A stretch of 14,291 bases of DNA. Source: Bacteroidota bacterium (lineage in GTDB: Bacteria; Bacteroidota; Bacteroidia; Chitinophagales; Chitinophagaceae). Every line of letters begins with the position of its first letter. The stretch's first letter is position 1. Under the pieces are notes generated by a model. That model was not told the DNA's origin. It saw only the letters and a program-made list of their open reading frames with translations, and did no database searches. Of this stretch, positions 1-7,476 are shown in pieces. The DNA lies in the NCBI GenBank assembly GCA_023386395.1, contig JAEWJV010000561.1:1-14291 (forward strand), read 5' to 3'. The translations under genes were made by a program, and so were the position numbers.

Positions 1-37
1 CGGATACACAGATAACTTGTGCATCTGGGGCTAATAA

Positions 38-2242
38 TTAAAATACTTTAGTTAGGTACATCGCCAGCCTGTCAATTGCCTGCGCTGTTAAATTTATTTC
101 CTGCTGTGCTTCTTTCCAGTTGCGTTGCTCAATGGCTTCCCGAATGCCGGGTAGTGTTTTTACGCCGTATCCTGTATAAAAACCAGGCGCGTATAAGCTG
201 TGTTTATACCAGCTTCTGCGTGGCAAACCATCTGCAAATAATAACTGCTGTTCTGCGTGTGCCAGGGTAAGATTAAGATTTTTATCAGCCGTTGACACAT
301 CATTTTTCTTAAATAAAACACTCAGGCTATCTGTACTTTTTTTAAATGCTGCCAATGCATTCTGCAAGGGGCTGAAATCAAGATAGGGCACTTCATCTTT
401 TGGCTTTGACTGAATGTAAGTTTTGGTTGGATCGGAAGCAAGTTTGTATATATTTTTATTCAGCAATTCATTCTCAATAACCGTTGCTTCACGCATATCA
501 TTGGTTGTGCTCATTAATTCAGCTGCATAACCATTGGCTGTTGAATAAAGGTTTGTGAAATCAAAAGGCAACACTTCTGCATCAGCCATTCTTAATACAG
601 CACGGCCTGCCACCTGCGCCAATGTTACGCCGTATTCGAAAGTGGGGTCTTTAAAACGGCGGTAATCATCATACGAATCGTATGTGGAATGATATTCACC
701 CCCGGCATCTTCGCCGCCGAAACCAAGATCAAGCGCAGGTAAACCAAGATGCTGAAGAAATGGCGAATAATCCGAGCCACTGCCAAGGGCGCTTAACGCA
801 AGCTTCGTTGTATTCAATGCTTTTTCTTTTGCCTGGGTGGATGAAGCATTTGATGCACGGGCAGCTTTCCATCTTTCAAAAACAGAAACCTTTGTTTGCG
901 GATCGATAACCGTTTTTGAAATTTCATCCATCAATGGTTGCAAAGCATGCGATCCGCCTGCGCCGAGAAAGCCGCGCCCATTACCATCGCTGTTGATATA
1001 AATGATTGCTTTTTGCTGCAACTCTTTTGCATGCTCTTCAGCAAATTCTGTTGAACCAAGTAATGCTGGCTCTTCACCATCCCATGCACAGTAAACAATA
1101 GTGCGCTTAGGTTTCCATCCCGTTTTTAAAAGTTCACCTATTGCTTTCGCCTCTTCCAGCATAGCCGCCTGCCCGCTTATCGGGTCTCCTGCCCCATTCA
1201 CCCACGCATCATGATGGTTTCCACGCAGCACCCATTCATCGGGAAAGGTTGAACCTTTTATAGTGGCAACAACATCATAACAGGGAACCATATCCCAATT
1301 GAATTCAAGCTTTAAATGCACTTTGGTTTTATCATCGCCAATATGATAAGTAAAGGGCAAACCTCCCTGCCAGCCGGCAGGTACAACCTGTCCTTCCAAC
1401 GACTCAAGCAAAGGCTTCGCATCGTGATAACTGACAGGCAATACAGGTATCTTTAAAAGATTTACAGCATCTTCTTTTTTAATACGTACCGCAGCGCTAT
1501 CGGCGCCAATGTTTGGCGTTAAAGGATCACCGGGATAAATAGGCATGTCCATTACGCTGCCCCGCTGCACACCATATTCATTTTTGAAAGCGCCTTTGGG
1601 ATAAACATCACCTCTTGCATATCCATCATCACCGGGATCACTATAAATAATGCAGCCGGCAGCGCCATGCTCCTGCGCCACTTTTGGCTTAATGCCGCGC
1701 CAGCTTCTTCCATATTTTGCAATTACAATTTTACCTTTTACATCAATGCCAATTTCAGCAAGTTTTTCATAGTCTGAAGGGAGCCCATAATTTACAAACA
1801 CCAGCGGCGCTGTAACATCGCCGTCGGCACTCCATGCATTGTACGGCGGTAACTGATCTGCCTGGCCTGATGTTGCATCTTCTTTCAATGCAGGTTCTTT
1901 AAGCAAAGCTTTATAAGTTGTGGGCGCAGTCATTTCAAGCAAACGCGTTTTAGGCGTTGGAAACAATACGGTATATTTTTCAAGATGCGCATCAAAGCCA
2001 TAGGATTTAAAACGGTTGAGAATGCTATCGGCAACAGCTTTACTGCCTTTTGACCCAAGGTTATGCGGAACGGATGAAAGCTGTTTTATAGTTGAACCAA
2101 TATGCTGCGCATTTAAAGCCGCATCAAATTTTTGTTCGGTTTGAATTTGGGCAGCAGCGCTATTAGCCGAGAAGCCGGTTATAGTTTGCGCCGAAATTGC
2201 TGTTGCAATAAATAACATTAAAAGCAGCATGCATCTTTTCAT
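38..2242 (-). CDS. Secreted M28 family metallopeptidase (glutamate carboxypeptidase II-like)
   Basis: This is probably an exported, di-zinc aminopeptidase or carboxypeptidase that trims peptides outside the cytoplasm. The N-terminus has a basic start and a hydrophobic stretch ending ISAQ (about residues 1-19), as expected for a signal peptide. A PA (protease-associated) insert covers roughly residues 140-300. The M28 catalytic core follows (about 320-555), and a C-terminal helical TFR-type dimerisation domain covers about 590-730. The metal-site residues match the glutamate carboxypeptidase II layout: H343 in GNHHDAW, D353 in GDP, E390 (general base) and E391 in WDGEE, D419 in NSDG and H518 in YHSTYDSY. 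At 734 residues it is full length for this architecture, and no catalytic residue is missing. It lies 118 bases downstream of the SDR-like gene on the same strand, with no clear functional link. Substrate specificity cannot be read from the sequence. Confidence 0.93.
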   Translation of the reverse strand: MKRCMLLLMLFIATAISAQTITGFSANSAAAQIQTEQKFDAALNAQHIGSTIKQLSSVPHNLGSKGSKAVADSILNRFKSYGFDAHLEKYTVLFPTPKTRLLEMTAPTTYKALLKEPALKEDATSGQADQLPPYNAWSADGDVTAPLVFVNYGLPSDYEKLAEIGIDVKGKIVIAKYGRSWRGIKPKVAQEHGAAGCIIYSDPGDDGYARGDVYPKGAFKNEYGVQRGSVMDMPIYPGDPLTPNIGADSAAVRIKKEDAVNLLKIPVLPVSYHDAKPLLESLEGQVVPAGWQGGLPFTYHIGDDKTKVHLKLEFNWDMVPCYDVVATIKGSTFPDEWVLRGNHHDAWVNGAGDPISGQAAMLEEAKAIGELLKTGWKPKRTIVYCAWDGEEPALLGSTEFAEEHAKELQQKAIIYINSDGNGRGFLGAGGSHALQPLMDEISKTVIDPQTKVSVFERWKAARASNASSTQAKEKALNTTKLALSALGSGSDYSPFLQHLGLPALDLGFGGEDAGGEYHSTYDSYDDYRRFKDPTFEYGVTLAQVAGRAVLRMADAEVLPFDFTNLYSTANGYAAELMSTTNDMREATVIENELLNKNIYKLASDPTKTYIQSKPKDEVPYLDFSPLQNALAAFKKSTDSLSVLFKKNDVSTADKNLNLTLAHAEQQLLFADGLPRRSWYKHSLYAPGFYTGYGVKTLPGIREAIEQRNWKEAQQEINLTAQAIDRLAMYLTKVF

Positions 2243-2360
2243 AGAAATTATGTTTTGATTTTTTAGACTGTTACAAATTAAACTGAAATTTTAATAACGG
2301 CTGACAGAAGCATATTCAAATTTTAGAAGGCTGGAGAGGACACGCGCCTGCAGAATCAAT

Positions 2361-3041
2361 TCAATAGGATTTTTTATTGACAGCCCAGGCCTGTGCCAGT
2401 TGACTTATATCACTTATCTCTAAAACATTTTTATCATAGCCAACCGTAACACAATTAATCATGGCTTTGCCCACCTGGTGCATGGTTAAAATGCTTTTCG
2501 GCGCAAACAACCTTATAATTTTTGCAAGAAATTTATACGCACTTCTCCAGTTGCGCTGGCCTTCAAATGGCAGCATTACACCGGGCCGGAAATTATATTC
2601 TGCTTTAAAGCCAAGTTTTGCCAGGTCGTTTTCTGTTTTGCCTTTTACACGCGCCCACATTAAGCGGCCCTGTTCCGTACTGTCGGTATGACTGCCGGAA
2701 ACGTATGTAAACACCATGTTATTATTATGCTGCAACATCGTTTTTGCGAAAGCCAGTGTTGTATCATAAGTGAGCCTGGTGTATTCAGGTTCTTTCTTGC
2801 CTACCGATGTAACGCCGGCGCAAAAGAAACAGGCGTCATAACCTTGTATTTTATCTGCGTATGCATCCAGTTTAAAAAAATCGGGCACTAATAATTCTTT
2901 TAGTTTGGGATGCTGCATTTCATAATGCCTGCGGTTAATAATGAGCACTTCAGCAACTGTTGTGTTTTGCAAACATTCAAACAAAACACCTTCGCCAACC
3001 ATTCCGGTTGCACCTGTTATAATTACTTTTATACCTGGCAT
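2361..3041 (-). CDS. Atypical SDR / NAD(P)-dependent epimerase-like protein
   Basis: This is a 226-residue Rossmann-fold protein, presumably cytoplasmic. The dinucleotide-binding motif TGATGMVG is at residues 9-16, followed by the beta-strand LIINRR (33-38), which would contact the cofactor. A CFFCAG strand-turn (71-76) and a serine-containing strand YVSGS (113-117) fit the SDR fold. The usual active-site Tyr of YxxxK is replaced by Trp (W129-A-R-V-K133), so it belongs to the atypical SDRs related to TIP30/YbjT-like proteins rather than to classical dehydrogenases. The substrate is unknown. It is transcribed away from the DoxX-like gene, with 86 bases between the two starts, and precedes the M28 peptidase on the same strand. 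The start Met is the first in frame and directly precedes the first Rossmann strand. Confidence 0.85.
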   Translation of the reverse strand: MPGIKVIITGATGMVGEGVLFECLQNTTVAEVLIINRRHYEMQHPKLKELLVPDFFKLDAYADKIQGYDACFFCAGVTSVGKKEPEYTRLTYDTTLAFAKTMLQHNNNMVFTYVSGSHTDSTEQGRLMWARVKGKTENDLAKLGFKAEYNFRPGVMLPFEGQRNWRSAYKFLAKIIRLFAPKSILTMHQVGKAMINCVTVGYDKNVLEISDISQLAQAWAVNKKSY

Positions 3042-3127
3042 AATAATACAATTTTTACTAAGTTCGCATAAACAACCGAAGCTTTAATCAGCGCATAACC
3101 AAATATCTAAATCAATAACCAAATAAC

Positions 3128-3508
3128 ATGACAACGAAAAGCACCAATCTCATTTATTGGGTATCTACCATTCTTTTTTCAGGACTTATGATCTTTTCTG
3201 CTGCTGGCGGCATTGAACCCACCCAGCAAACTATACAAATTTTTCACGACTGGCTGGGTTATCCAATTTACTTCATACAATTTATAAGCGTTGCCAAATT
3301 GCTTGGATCTATTGCTATCTTAATACCCGGCTTAAACAAAACGTTGAAAGAATGGGCTTATGCAGGTCTATTTTTCGATCTTACCGGCGCCGTTTATTCA
3401 GGTGTGGCAAGTGCGGGAAAATTTGATCCAATGATCCTTACCATGCTTGCATGGATAATACCTGGCATTGTATCGTATATATTCTGGCATAAGAAAATAT
3501 CCGGCTGA
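3128..3508 (+). CDS. DoxX-like four-helix membrane protein
   Basis: This is a 126-residue integral membrane protein with four predicted transmembrane helices, at about residues 8-26, 44-67, 75-96 and 101-120. The pattern of a glycine-rich first helix, an LGYP turn before the second helix, AKLLG inside it, and a short loop ending in KEWAYAG before the third is characteristic of the DoxX-like family. Members of the wider DoxX group have been linked to quinone or thiol redox chemistry at the membrane, but most remain uncharacterised, so no reaction is assigned. It is divergent from the SDR-like gene and lies 173 bases upstream of the ABC-F gene on the same strand. The candidate promoter between them suggests the ABC-F gene is transcribed separately. 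Confidence 0.85.
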   Translation: MTTKSTNLIYWVSTILFSGLMIFSAAGGIEPTQQTIQIFHDWLGYPIYFIQFISVAKLLGSIAILIPGLNKTLKEWAYAGLFFDLTGAVYSGVASAGKFDPMILTMLAWIIPGIVSYIFWHKKISG

Positions 3509-3567
3509 TTGTGCAGATGGCTTTTTGATGTTTCCTGCGGTGATATGTCATCTGCGGAAACCTTTTG

Positions 3568-3681
3568 TATATTTGCAACTCTTTCAAAAAACGATATAAA
3601 ATGTAGAATAAGCTTCTTTAAGAAATTACATGTAACGATGTGCTGAATGCATATCAATTTCATCAATTTTAAAAGAAGAAA
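3568..3681 (+). promoter_or_regulatory. Candidate promoter and structured leader of the ABC-F gene
   Basis: TATATTTG at 3568-3575 is an exact match to the Bacteroidetes -7 consensus TAnnTTTG. No good -33 TTTG lies at the usual distance, so the promoter call is tentative. The expected leader of about 100 bases contains a perfect palindrome TTACATGTAA (3626-3635) and a 7-bp stem-loop at 3637-3655 (GATGTGC, loop TGAAT, GCATATC, one G-U pair). It also contains a start-stop ATGTAG at 3601 and a 15-codon upstream ORF (3647-3694) that overlaps the ABC-F start out of frame. Leader-based control is known for several ribosome-protecting ABC-F genes; applying that here is inference. Confidence 0.4.
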
Positions 3682-5271
3682 ATGCTTATTCTAAACAACC
3701 TCTCTTACATACATCCCGATAAAAATTTATTGTTCGATAACATTAACCTGAATATTTCAACAGGCAATAAAGTTGCGCTGCTTGGCAACAACGGCGTTGG
3801 TAAATCAACCCTTTTAAAAATCATTGCCGGCCTGTTGTCTTCATCTGAAGGATCTATTCAAACAGATGTAAAACCTTATTATGTGCCGCAGGTTTTTGGC
3901 CAGTATGATCATCTTACCGTTGCACAGGCATTACAGGCTGCCGATAAATTAAATGCACTGCAGCAAATATTAAATGGTGACACATCGGATGTTAATTATT
4001 CGGTATTGAATGATGACTGGACGATTGAAGAACGCTGCTGTGAAGCATTGCATTACTGGCAGATAGATGAAATCTGTCTCCAACAAGGGATGAGCACTTT
4101 AAGCGGCGGGCAAAAAATGCGCGTGCTGCTGGCGGGCATTTATGTAAACAATCCGGAGTTTATTTTGCTGGATGAACCCAGCAATCATTTAGACACAGCA
4201 GGCAGAGTATTATTATATGATTTTATTGAATCTTCAACTTCAACATTATTAATAATAAGCCACGACCGGAAACTGCTTAACAAACTTAATACTGTTTATG
4301 AGCTTACGACTAACGGTATTAATGTTTACGGTGGTAATTACAATTTTTATGCTGAACAAAAAAAGCTGGAATTACAGGCACTGAATGAAGATGTACAGGA
4401 TAAAGAAAAATCGTTGCGTAAAGCAAGAGAAAAAGAACGCGAAACCATAGAACGGCAGCAGAAACTGAATGCCCGTGGAAAAAGGAAACAAGAGAAAGCA
4501 GGCCTGCCCACAATTGTGATGAACAGCTTTAGAAACAATGCAGAAAAAAGCACATCGAAACTTAAAGGCGTGCATGCGGCAAAAACTGCCTCCATTGAAG
4601 AGGAATTGCAGGCATTGCGGAAAGCCTTACCGGATATAGACACAATGCGGTTTGGTTTTGATGATGCATTATTGCATAAGGGCAAAATTTTATTCAGGGC
4701 AGAAGATATTAATTTCGGCTATGATGATGCTTTGTTATGGCGGCATGATTTGAATTTTGAAATTAGAAGTGGTGAGCGCATTGCATTAAAAGGCAAAAAC
4801 GGTTCGGGCAAAACAACATTGATCAAAATAATACTGAACAGTATAAAAGCCGGCAAAGGATCAGTTTACAGCGCCATTAACAATGCTGTTTATATAGACC
4901 AGGATTATTCTTTAATTAATAATGGGCTCAGCGTATATGGGCAGGCCGAACAGTTTAATAATGGAGCATTGCAGGAACATGAAATAAAGAACAGGTTAAA
5001 CCGTTTTTTATTTACAAAAACATCATGGGATAAGTCCTGTGCCGGTTTAAGCGGCGGCGAAAGCATGCGTTTAATGCTTTGCTGTTTGACTATCGCTAAT
5101 GAGGCGCCTGATATGATAATTTTAGATGAACCTACCAATAACCTCGATATTCAAAACATTGAAATTTTAACAACAGCCATCAATCAGTATAAGGGAACCT
5201 TGATTATTGTATCACACGATACAATTTTTCTTGAGGAAGTTGGCATAAGAAGAAGCATTGAATTGGTTTAG
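3682..5271 (+). CDS. ABC-F family ATP-binding protein (tandem ABC ATPase)
   Basis: This is a soluble, tandem-ATPase ABC-F protein. The family acts on ribosomes as translation factors or antibiotic-protection proteins and has no transmembrane part. NBD1 has Walker A GNNGVGKST (35-43), signature LSGGQ (140-144), Walker B ILLDEP (161-166) and the switch His in SHD (193-195). NBD2 has Walker A GKNGSGKTT (371-379), signature LSGGE (456-460), Walker B MIILDEP (478-484) and SHD (511-513). The two domains are joined by a long, highly charged helical linker (about 222-312), the region that contacts the peptidyl-transferase centre in characterised members. Its 529 residues are typical and both ATP sites look intact. 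Housekeeping and antibiotic-resistance members cannot be separated by eye. It converges on the VOC gene, leaving only 18 bases between the stops. Confidence 0.95.
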   Translation: MLILNNLSYIHPDKNLLFDNINLNISTGNKVALLGNNGVGKSTLLKIIAGLLSSSEGSIQTDVKPYYVPQVFGQYDHLTVAQALQAADKLNALQQILNGDTSDVNYSVLNDDWTIEERCCEALHYWQIDEICLQQGMSTLSGGQKMRVLLAGIYVNNPEFILLDEPSNHLDTAGRVLLYDFIESSTSTLLIISHDRKLLNKLNTVYELTTNGINVYGGNYNFYAEQKKLELQALNEDVQDKEKSLRKAREKERETIERQQKLNARGKRKQEKAGLPTIVMNSFRNNAEKSTSKLKGVHAAKTASIEEELQALRKALPDIDTMRFGFDDALLHKGKILFRAEDINFGYDDALLWRHDLNFEIRSGERIALKGKNGSGKTTLIKIILNSIKAGKGSVYSAINNAVYIDQDYSLINNGLSVYGQAEQFNNGALQEHEIKNRLNRFLFTKTSWDKSCAGLSGGESMRLMLCCLTIANEAPDMIILDEPTNNLDIQNIEILTTAINQYKGTLIIVSHDTIFLEEVGIRRSIELV

Positions 5272-5289
5272 GGAACTATTTTTCGGAAT

Positions 5290-5649
5290 TTAATCTTGTC
5301 TTTGCTGTTCTTCAATCAGGCCAACCGCATTACCGAACGGATCATGTACAACAGCCATTTTAATGCCTTCGCCAACGCCGGCTATATCCAGTACAACGGT
5401 AGCGCCCTGCTGTGTTAATTGTTTTATGGCGGCTTCAATATCGTCAACAGACCAATAAGCTATGGCCATATTGCCTTCATCAATATTTGTCATATCGGGA
5501 TCAAGGCCTAGTTCGCAACCATTAATATCGAAGCCTACATAAAAAGATTCGTCAAAACAGGGCTGAACGCCGGTAACATCCATGTACCATTGTTTTGCCT
5601 TCTGGATATCAGCAACGTGATAAATTACGGTGCGCAATTTTTTGAACAT
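5290..5649 (-). CDS. VOC family protein (glyoxalase/bleomycin-resistance fold)
   Basis: This is a 119-residue single-unit protein made of two beta-alpha-beta-beta-beta modules. The pattern is IYHVADIQKAKQWY at the N-terminus, CELGLD at about 45-50, WSVDDIEAAI at about 66-75 and a closing HDPFGNAVGLIE at 102-113. Candidate metal ligands of the vicinal-oxygen-chelate fold are H11, E46 and E113. VOC proteins carry out many reactions (glyoxalase, dioxygenase, drug binding), and neither the substrate nor enzymatic activity can be deduced here. Its start is 34 bases downstream of the receiver-protein gene on the same strand, so the two may be cotranscribed, although no shared function is evident. 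Confidence 0.9.
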   Translation of the reverse strand: MFKKLRTVIYHVADIQKAKQWYMDVTGVQPCFDESFYVGFDINGCELGLDPDMTNIDEGNMAIAYWSVDDIEAAIKQLTQQGATVVLDIAGVGEGIKMAVVHDPFGNAVGLIEEQQRQD

Positions 5650-5683
5650 ACCAGGTATTTATTACTGCAAGGTGATACAATTG

Positions 5684-6097
5684 TCAGATAATTATTTGGC
5701 CGGCTGTAAGTTTATCATGTCTAAACAAAATATTTTTCAAATCGGCTATTAATTCAAAAATTTCATTCTTTTTTTTAAGCGCCAGCATCACGCCAAGTTT
5801 CATTGCCCTCTTACAAAGTTCGCTTTCATTATGATCGGTATAAATAATAACCGTAGCATCATGAATAAACCGCGCTTTAATAATCCGTTTAATGGTGTGG
5901 AAACTATTTAATGCAGGCATATTTACATCTACAAATATGAAATCCGCCGGCATAAGCCGCAGTGAATTTATTGCCTGATCAAGATTCTGTGCGAAGCGGC
6001 AGGAATAATTAATTTGCAAATCGTTAAGTGCAAACCCAAACATGTCCTGGGTTTTTACGCTATCATCAATCAACAATATATTTAATGGCTTAATCAT
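5684..6097 (-). CDS. Single-domain response regulator (receiver only)
   Basis: This 137-residue protein consists of one receiver domain with no output domain. The acidic pocket is D11-D12 in LLIDDS, the phospho-acceptor is D57 in FVDVNMP, and the switch Thr is T87 in IIYTD. The conserved Lys falls in the run K108-K110, but the Pro that usually follows it is absent. A short C-terminal extension (about 125-137) shows no recognisable DNA-binding motif. Such proteins usually act through protein contacts in phosphorelays or chemotaxis-like pathways. No histidine kinase is encoded nearby, so the partner must be elsewhere. It is divergent from the small lysine-rich gene across a 206-base spacer rich in CAATAT repeats. 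Confidence 0.9.
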   Translation of the reverse strand: MIKPLNILLIDDSVKTQDMFGFALNDLQINYSCRFAQNLDQAINSLRLMPADFIFVDVNMPALNSFHTIKRIIKARFIHDATVIIYTDHNESELCKRAMKLGVMLALKKKNEIFELIADLKNILFRHDKLTAGQIII

Positions 6098-6303
6098 TTT
6101 GTAGCTCTAAATCCACATTAGTTTTACTTAAAAAGGCTGCTTCATTTATACGGAGGCAACACTATTGTAAAACAATATTAATGTGACAATATGCATACCA
6201 ATATGTAAAGCGGGCACACTTCAATATTGTTGATTTACATATATGTTATGAAAACTTCAACGGCATAGATATTGAGTTGAATCGTGTAAAAAATACAATA
6301 ACC
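6098..6303. promoter_or_regulatory. Divergent intergenic region with inverted and direct CAATAT repeats
   Basis: This spacer separates the receiver gene (-) from the small lysine-rich gene (+) and must hold both promoters. An inverted repeat is visible: TGTAAAACAATATT at 6166-6179 pairs with 6223-6239, whose complement reads TGTAAATCAACAATATT, the same sequence with a 3-base insertion. Two further CAATATG copies lie between the arms (6187-6193 and 6199-6205). No exact TAnnTTTG promoter was found, so the promoters are not placed. A regulator-binding role is inference. Confidence 0.35.
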
Positions 6304-6453
6304 ATGAGCACCAGGGAAAACAAGAAGACTGTTGAAGAAGGTAAAAATGTACGCAACAAAAAAGAAGGCAAAAGCAAGCCTGTCAGCGCTTCTTCCAAAA
6401 AAGAAAAAACTGTTAATAAACCTAAAACCAATACCGATGTGGACCAGGAATAA
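6304..6453 (+). CDS. Small lysine-rich, probably disordered protein (49 aa)
   Basis: This is an open frame of 49 codons from ATG to TAA, starting MSTRENKK and ending DVDQE. It contains 12 Lys and 2 Arg against 8 Asp/Glu, no Cys, Trp, Tyr or Phe, and almost no hydrophobic residues, so it is expected to be soluble, basic and unstructured. The composition resembles small nucleic-acid-associated or stress-related basic proteins, but no family is recognised. In favour of a real gene are its position in a gap that otherwise holds no gene, its divergent orientation from the receiver gene, and the short distance to the convergent GH5 gene (23 bases between stops). The antisense frame through the same bases is an artefact of this Lys-rich codon use. 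It remains hypothetical. Confidence 0.55.
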   Translation: MSTRENKKTVEEGKNVRNKKEGKSKPVSASSKKEKTVNKPKTNTDVDQE

Positions 6454-6476
6454 ATAGCGGAAGCAAGCAAACTGCT

Positions 6477-7427
6477 TTAAGGATTATATTTACGGATATA
6501 ATCCCGCGATTTAATACCTGACTCTTTTAAATCTTCAACTTTCCATCCGCCATTGGATGATGCAGATTTTTGAAGCACAGAGCAGGTTTCATCTTTATCA
6601 GAAACAGACCATACGAGCCAGCTTATTTTATGCTGTTCGCACCATTCAATCCAGTGTTGCCATTCTTCATCATTTAACGGGCCATTACCGGTAGCTTCCA
6701 TGCCCGCGGACTCTGAAATAAAGATGGGAATACCTTTGGCCAGCGCAGCGGCACAACGGTCACGTAACCATTGTTTATGCGTGGCCGCATAAAAGTGCAC
6801 GGTGTACATAATATTGGAAACATCTTTCAAAGGATTATCTGCAACAAGATTAATATCCTGGTCCCAATGCGGGTTGCCAACTAATATAATATTATCCGGA
6901 TCAATTTTTCTTATGGTTGAAATTAATTCTGCTGAATAGGCTTTCACTTCATCCCAGGTTTCATAATCGGGCTCATTATACAATTCATAAATAATATTAG
7001 GATTACTGCCGTAATCTTTAGCCATTGTTGTAAAAAAAGCCTTGGCTTCTTTTAAATTAATGTTGTGGCTGTGCCAGTCGATAATAACATAAACACCTTC
7101 TTTTATACAAGCTTCAACCACATTCCGGATAAGTTGTATCTGCGTTGCCGAATCTTCTTTATAACCATTCTTTGGTTCAATGCCTAACGCAGCCCTTACA
7201 ACATTGCAATGCCAATCTGTAGCGAGTGTATGCACACTCCCCGCAGTATAAAACCGTGGATGAAAACAACTCCAGCCAAAACTCATTCCGCGCAGAACAA
7301 CAGGCTGGTTATGGCTGTCAGCTAACTGCACGCCATTTACATGCAAAGCGCCATGCTGCTGTACGGGCTGTGCTTGTAATTGAAAAGCGATTATAAAAAA
7401 CAAGCAGGTTACAATAGAACATTTCAT
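6477..7427 (-). CDS. Secreted glycoside hydrolase family 5 (cellulase-like)
   Basis: This 316-residue protein is a secreted GH5 beta-glycanase, a (beta/alpha)8 retaining enzyme acting on cellulose or related beta-linked glycans. The N-terminal hydrophobic stretch ends in LQAQ (about residue 20), consistent with a signal peptide. Expected GH5 residues are present: R78 in VVRAALG, H119 in DWHSH, the acid/base E152 in YNEP, H211 and Y213 in VHFYA, the nucleophile E239 in FISES, and the conserved Trp W273 in LVWS. The order and spacing resemble the GH5_2 endoglucanases. No carbohydrate-binding module or sorting tail follows the catalytic domain, and no SusC/SusD pair is nearby, so it is not part of a visible polysaccharide utilisation locus. 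It lies 49 bases downstream of murF-alr on the same strand and may be cotranscribed with it. Confidence 0.92.
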   Translation of the reverse strand: MKCSIVTCLFFIIAFQLQAQPVQQHGALHVNGVQLADSHNQPVVLRGMSFGWSCFHPRFYTAGSVHTLATDWHCNVVRAALGIEPKNGYKEDSATQIQLIRNVVEACIKEGVYVIIDWHSHNINLKEAKAFFTTMAKDYGSNPNIIYELYNEPDYETWDEVKAYSAELISTIRKIDPDNIILVGNPHWDQDINLVADNPLKDVSNIMYTVHFYAATHKQWLRDRCAAALAKGIPIFISESAGMEATGNGPLNDEEWQHWIEWCEQHKISWLVWSVSDKDETCSVLQKSASSNGGWKVEDLKESGIKSRDYIRKYNP

Positions 7428-7476
7428 ACAGCAATGAGTTATATGGTATGGTTAATAAATACAGCCAAATTAATAC

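Noticed and set aside
1..37. Short stretch at the left edge before the M28 gene end
   Set aside because: It is too short to hold a recognisable gene or terminator, and nothing can be supported from it.
3394..3666. Minus-strand 90-codon open frame covering the DoxX 3' end and the ABC-F leader
   Set aside because: It overlaps the DoxX-like gene antisense, has no recognisable domain, and occupies the space better explained by the ABC-F promoter and leader.
4319..4685. Three overlapping minus-strand open frames inside the ABC-F gene, one of 112 codons
   Set aside because: They are antisense to the Lys/Glu-rich linker of the ABC-F protein. They encode Ser/Phe/Cys-rich low-complexity translations, overlap each other in different frames, and show no family features.
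6246..6470. Minus-strand 74-codon hydrophobic open frame
   Set aside because: It is antisense to the Lys/Glu-rich 49-residue frame. The apparent Phe/Leu/Ser-rich translation is what the complement of Lys- and Glu-rich codons gives.
6461..6477. Possible terminator hairpin AAGCA/TGCTT between the small lysine-rich gene and GH5
   Set aside because: The stem is only five base pairs and no T-run follows on either strand, so it is not strong enough to call a terminator.
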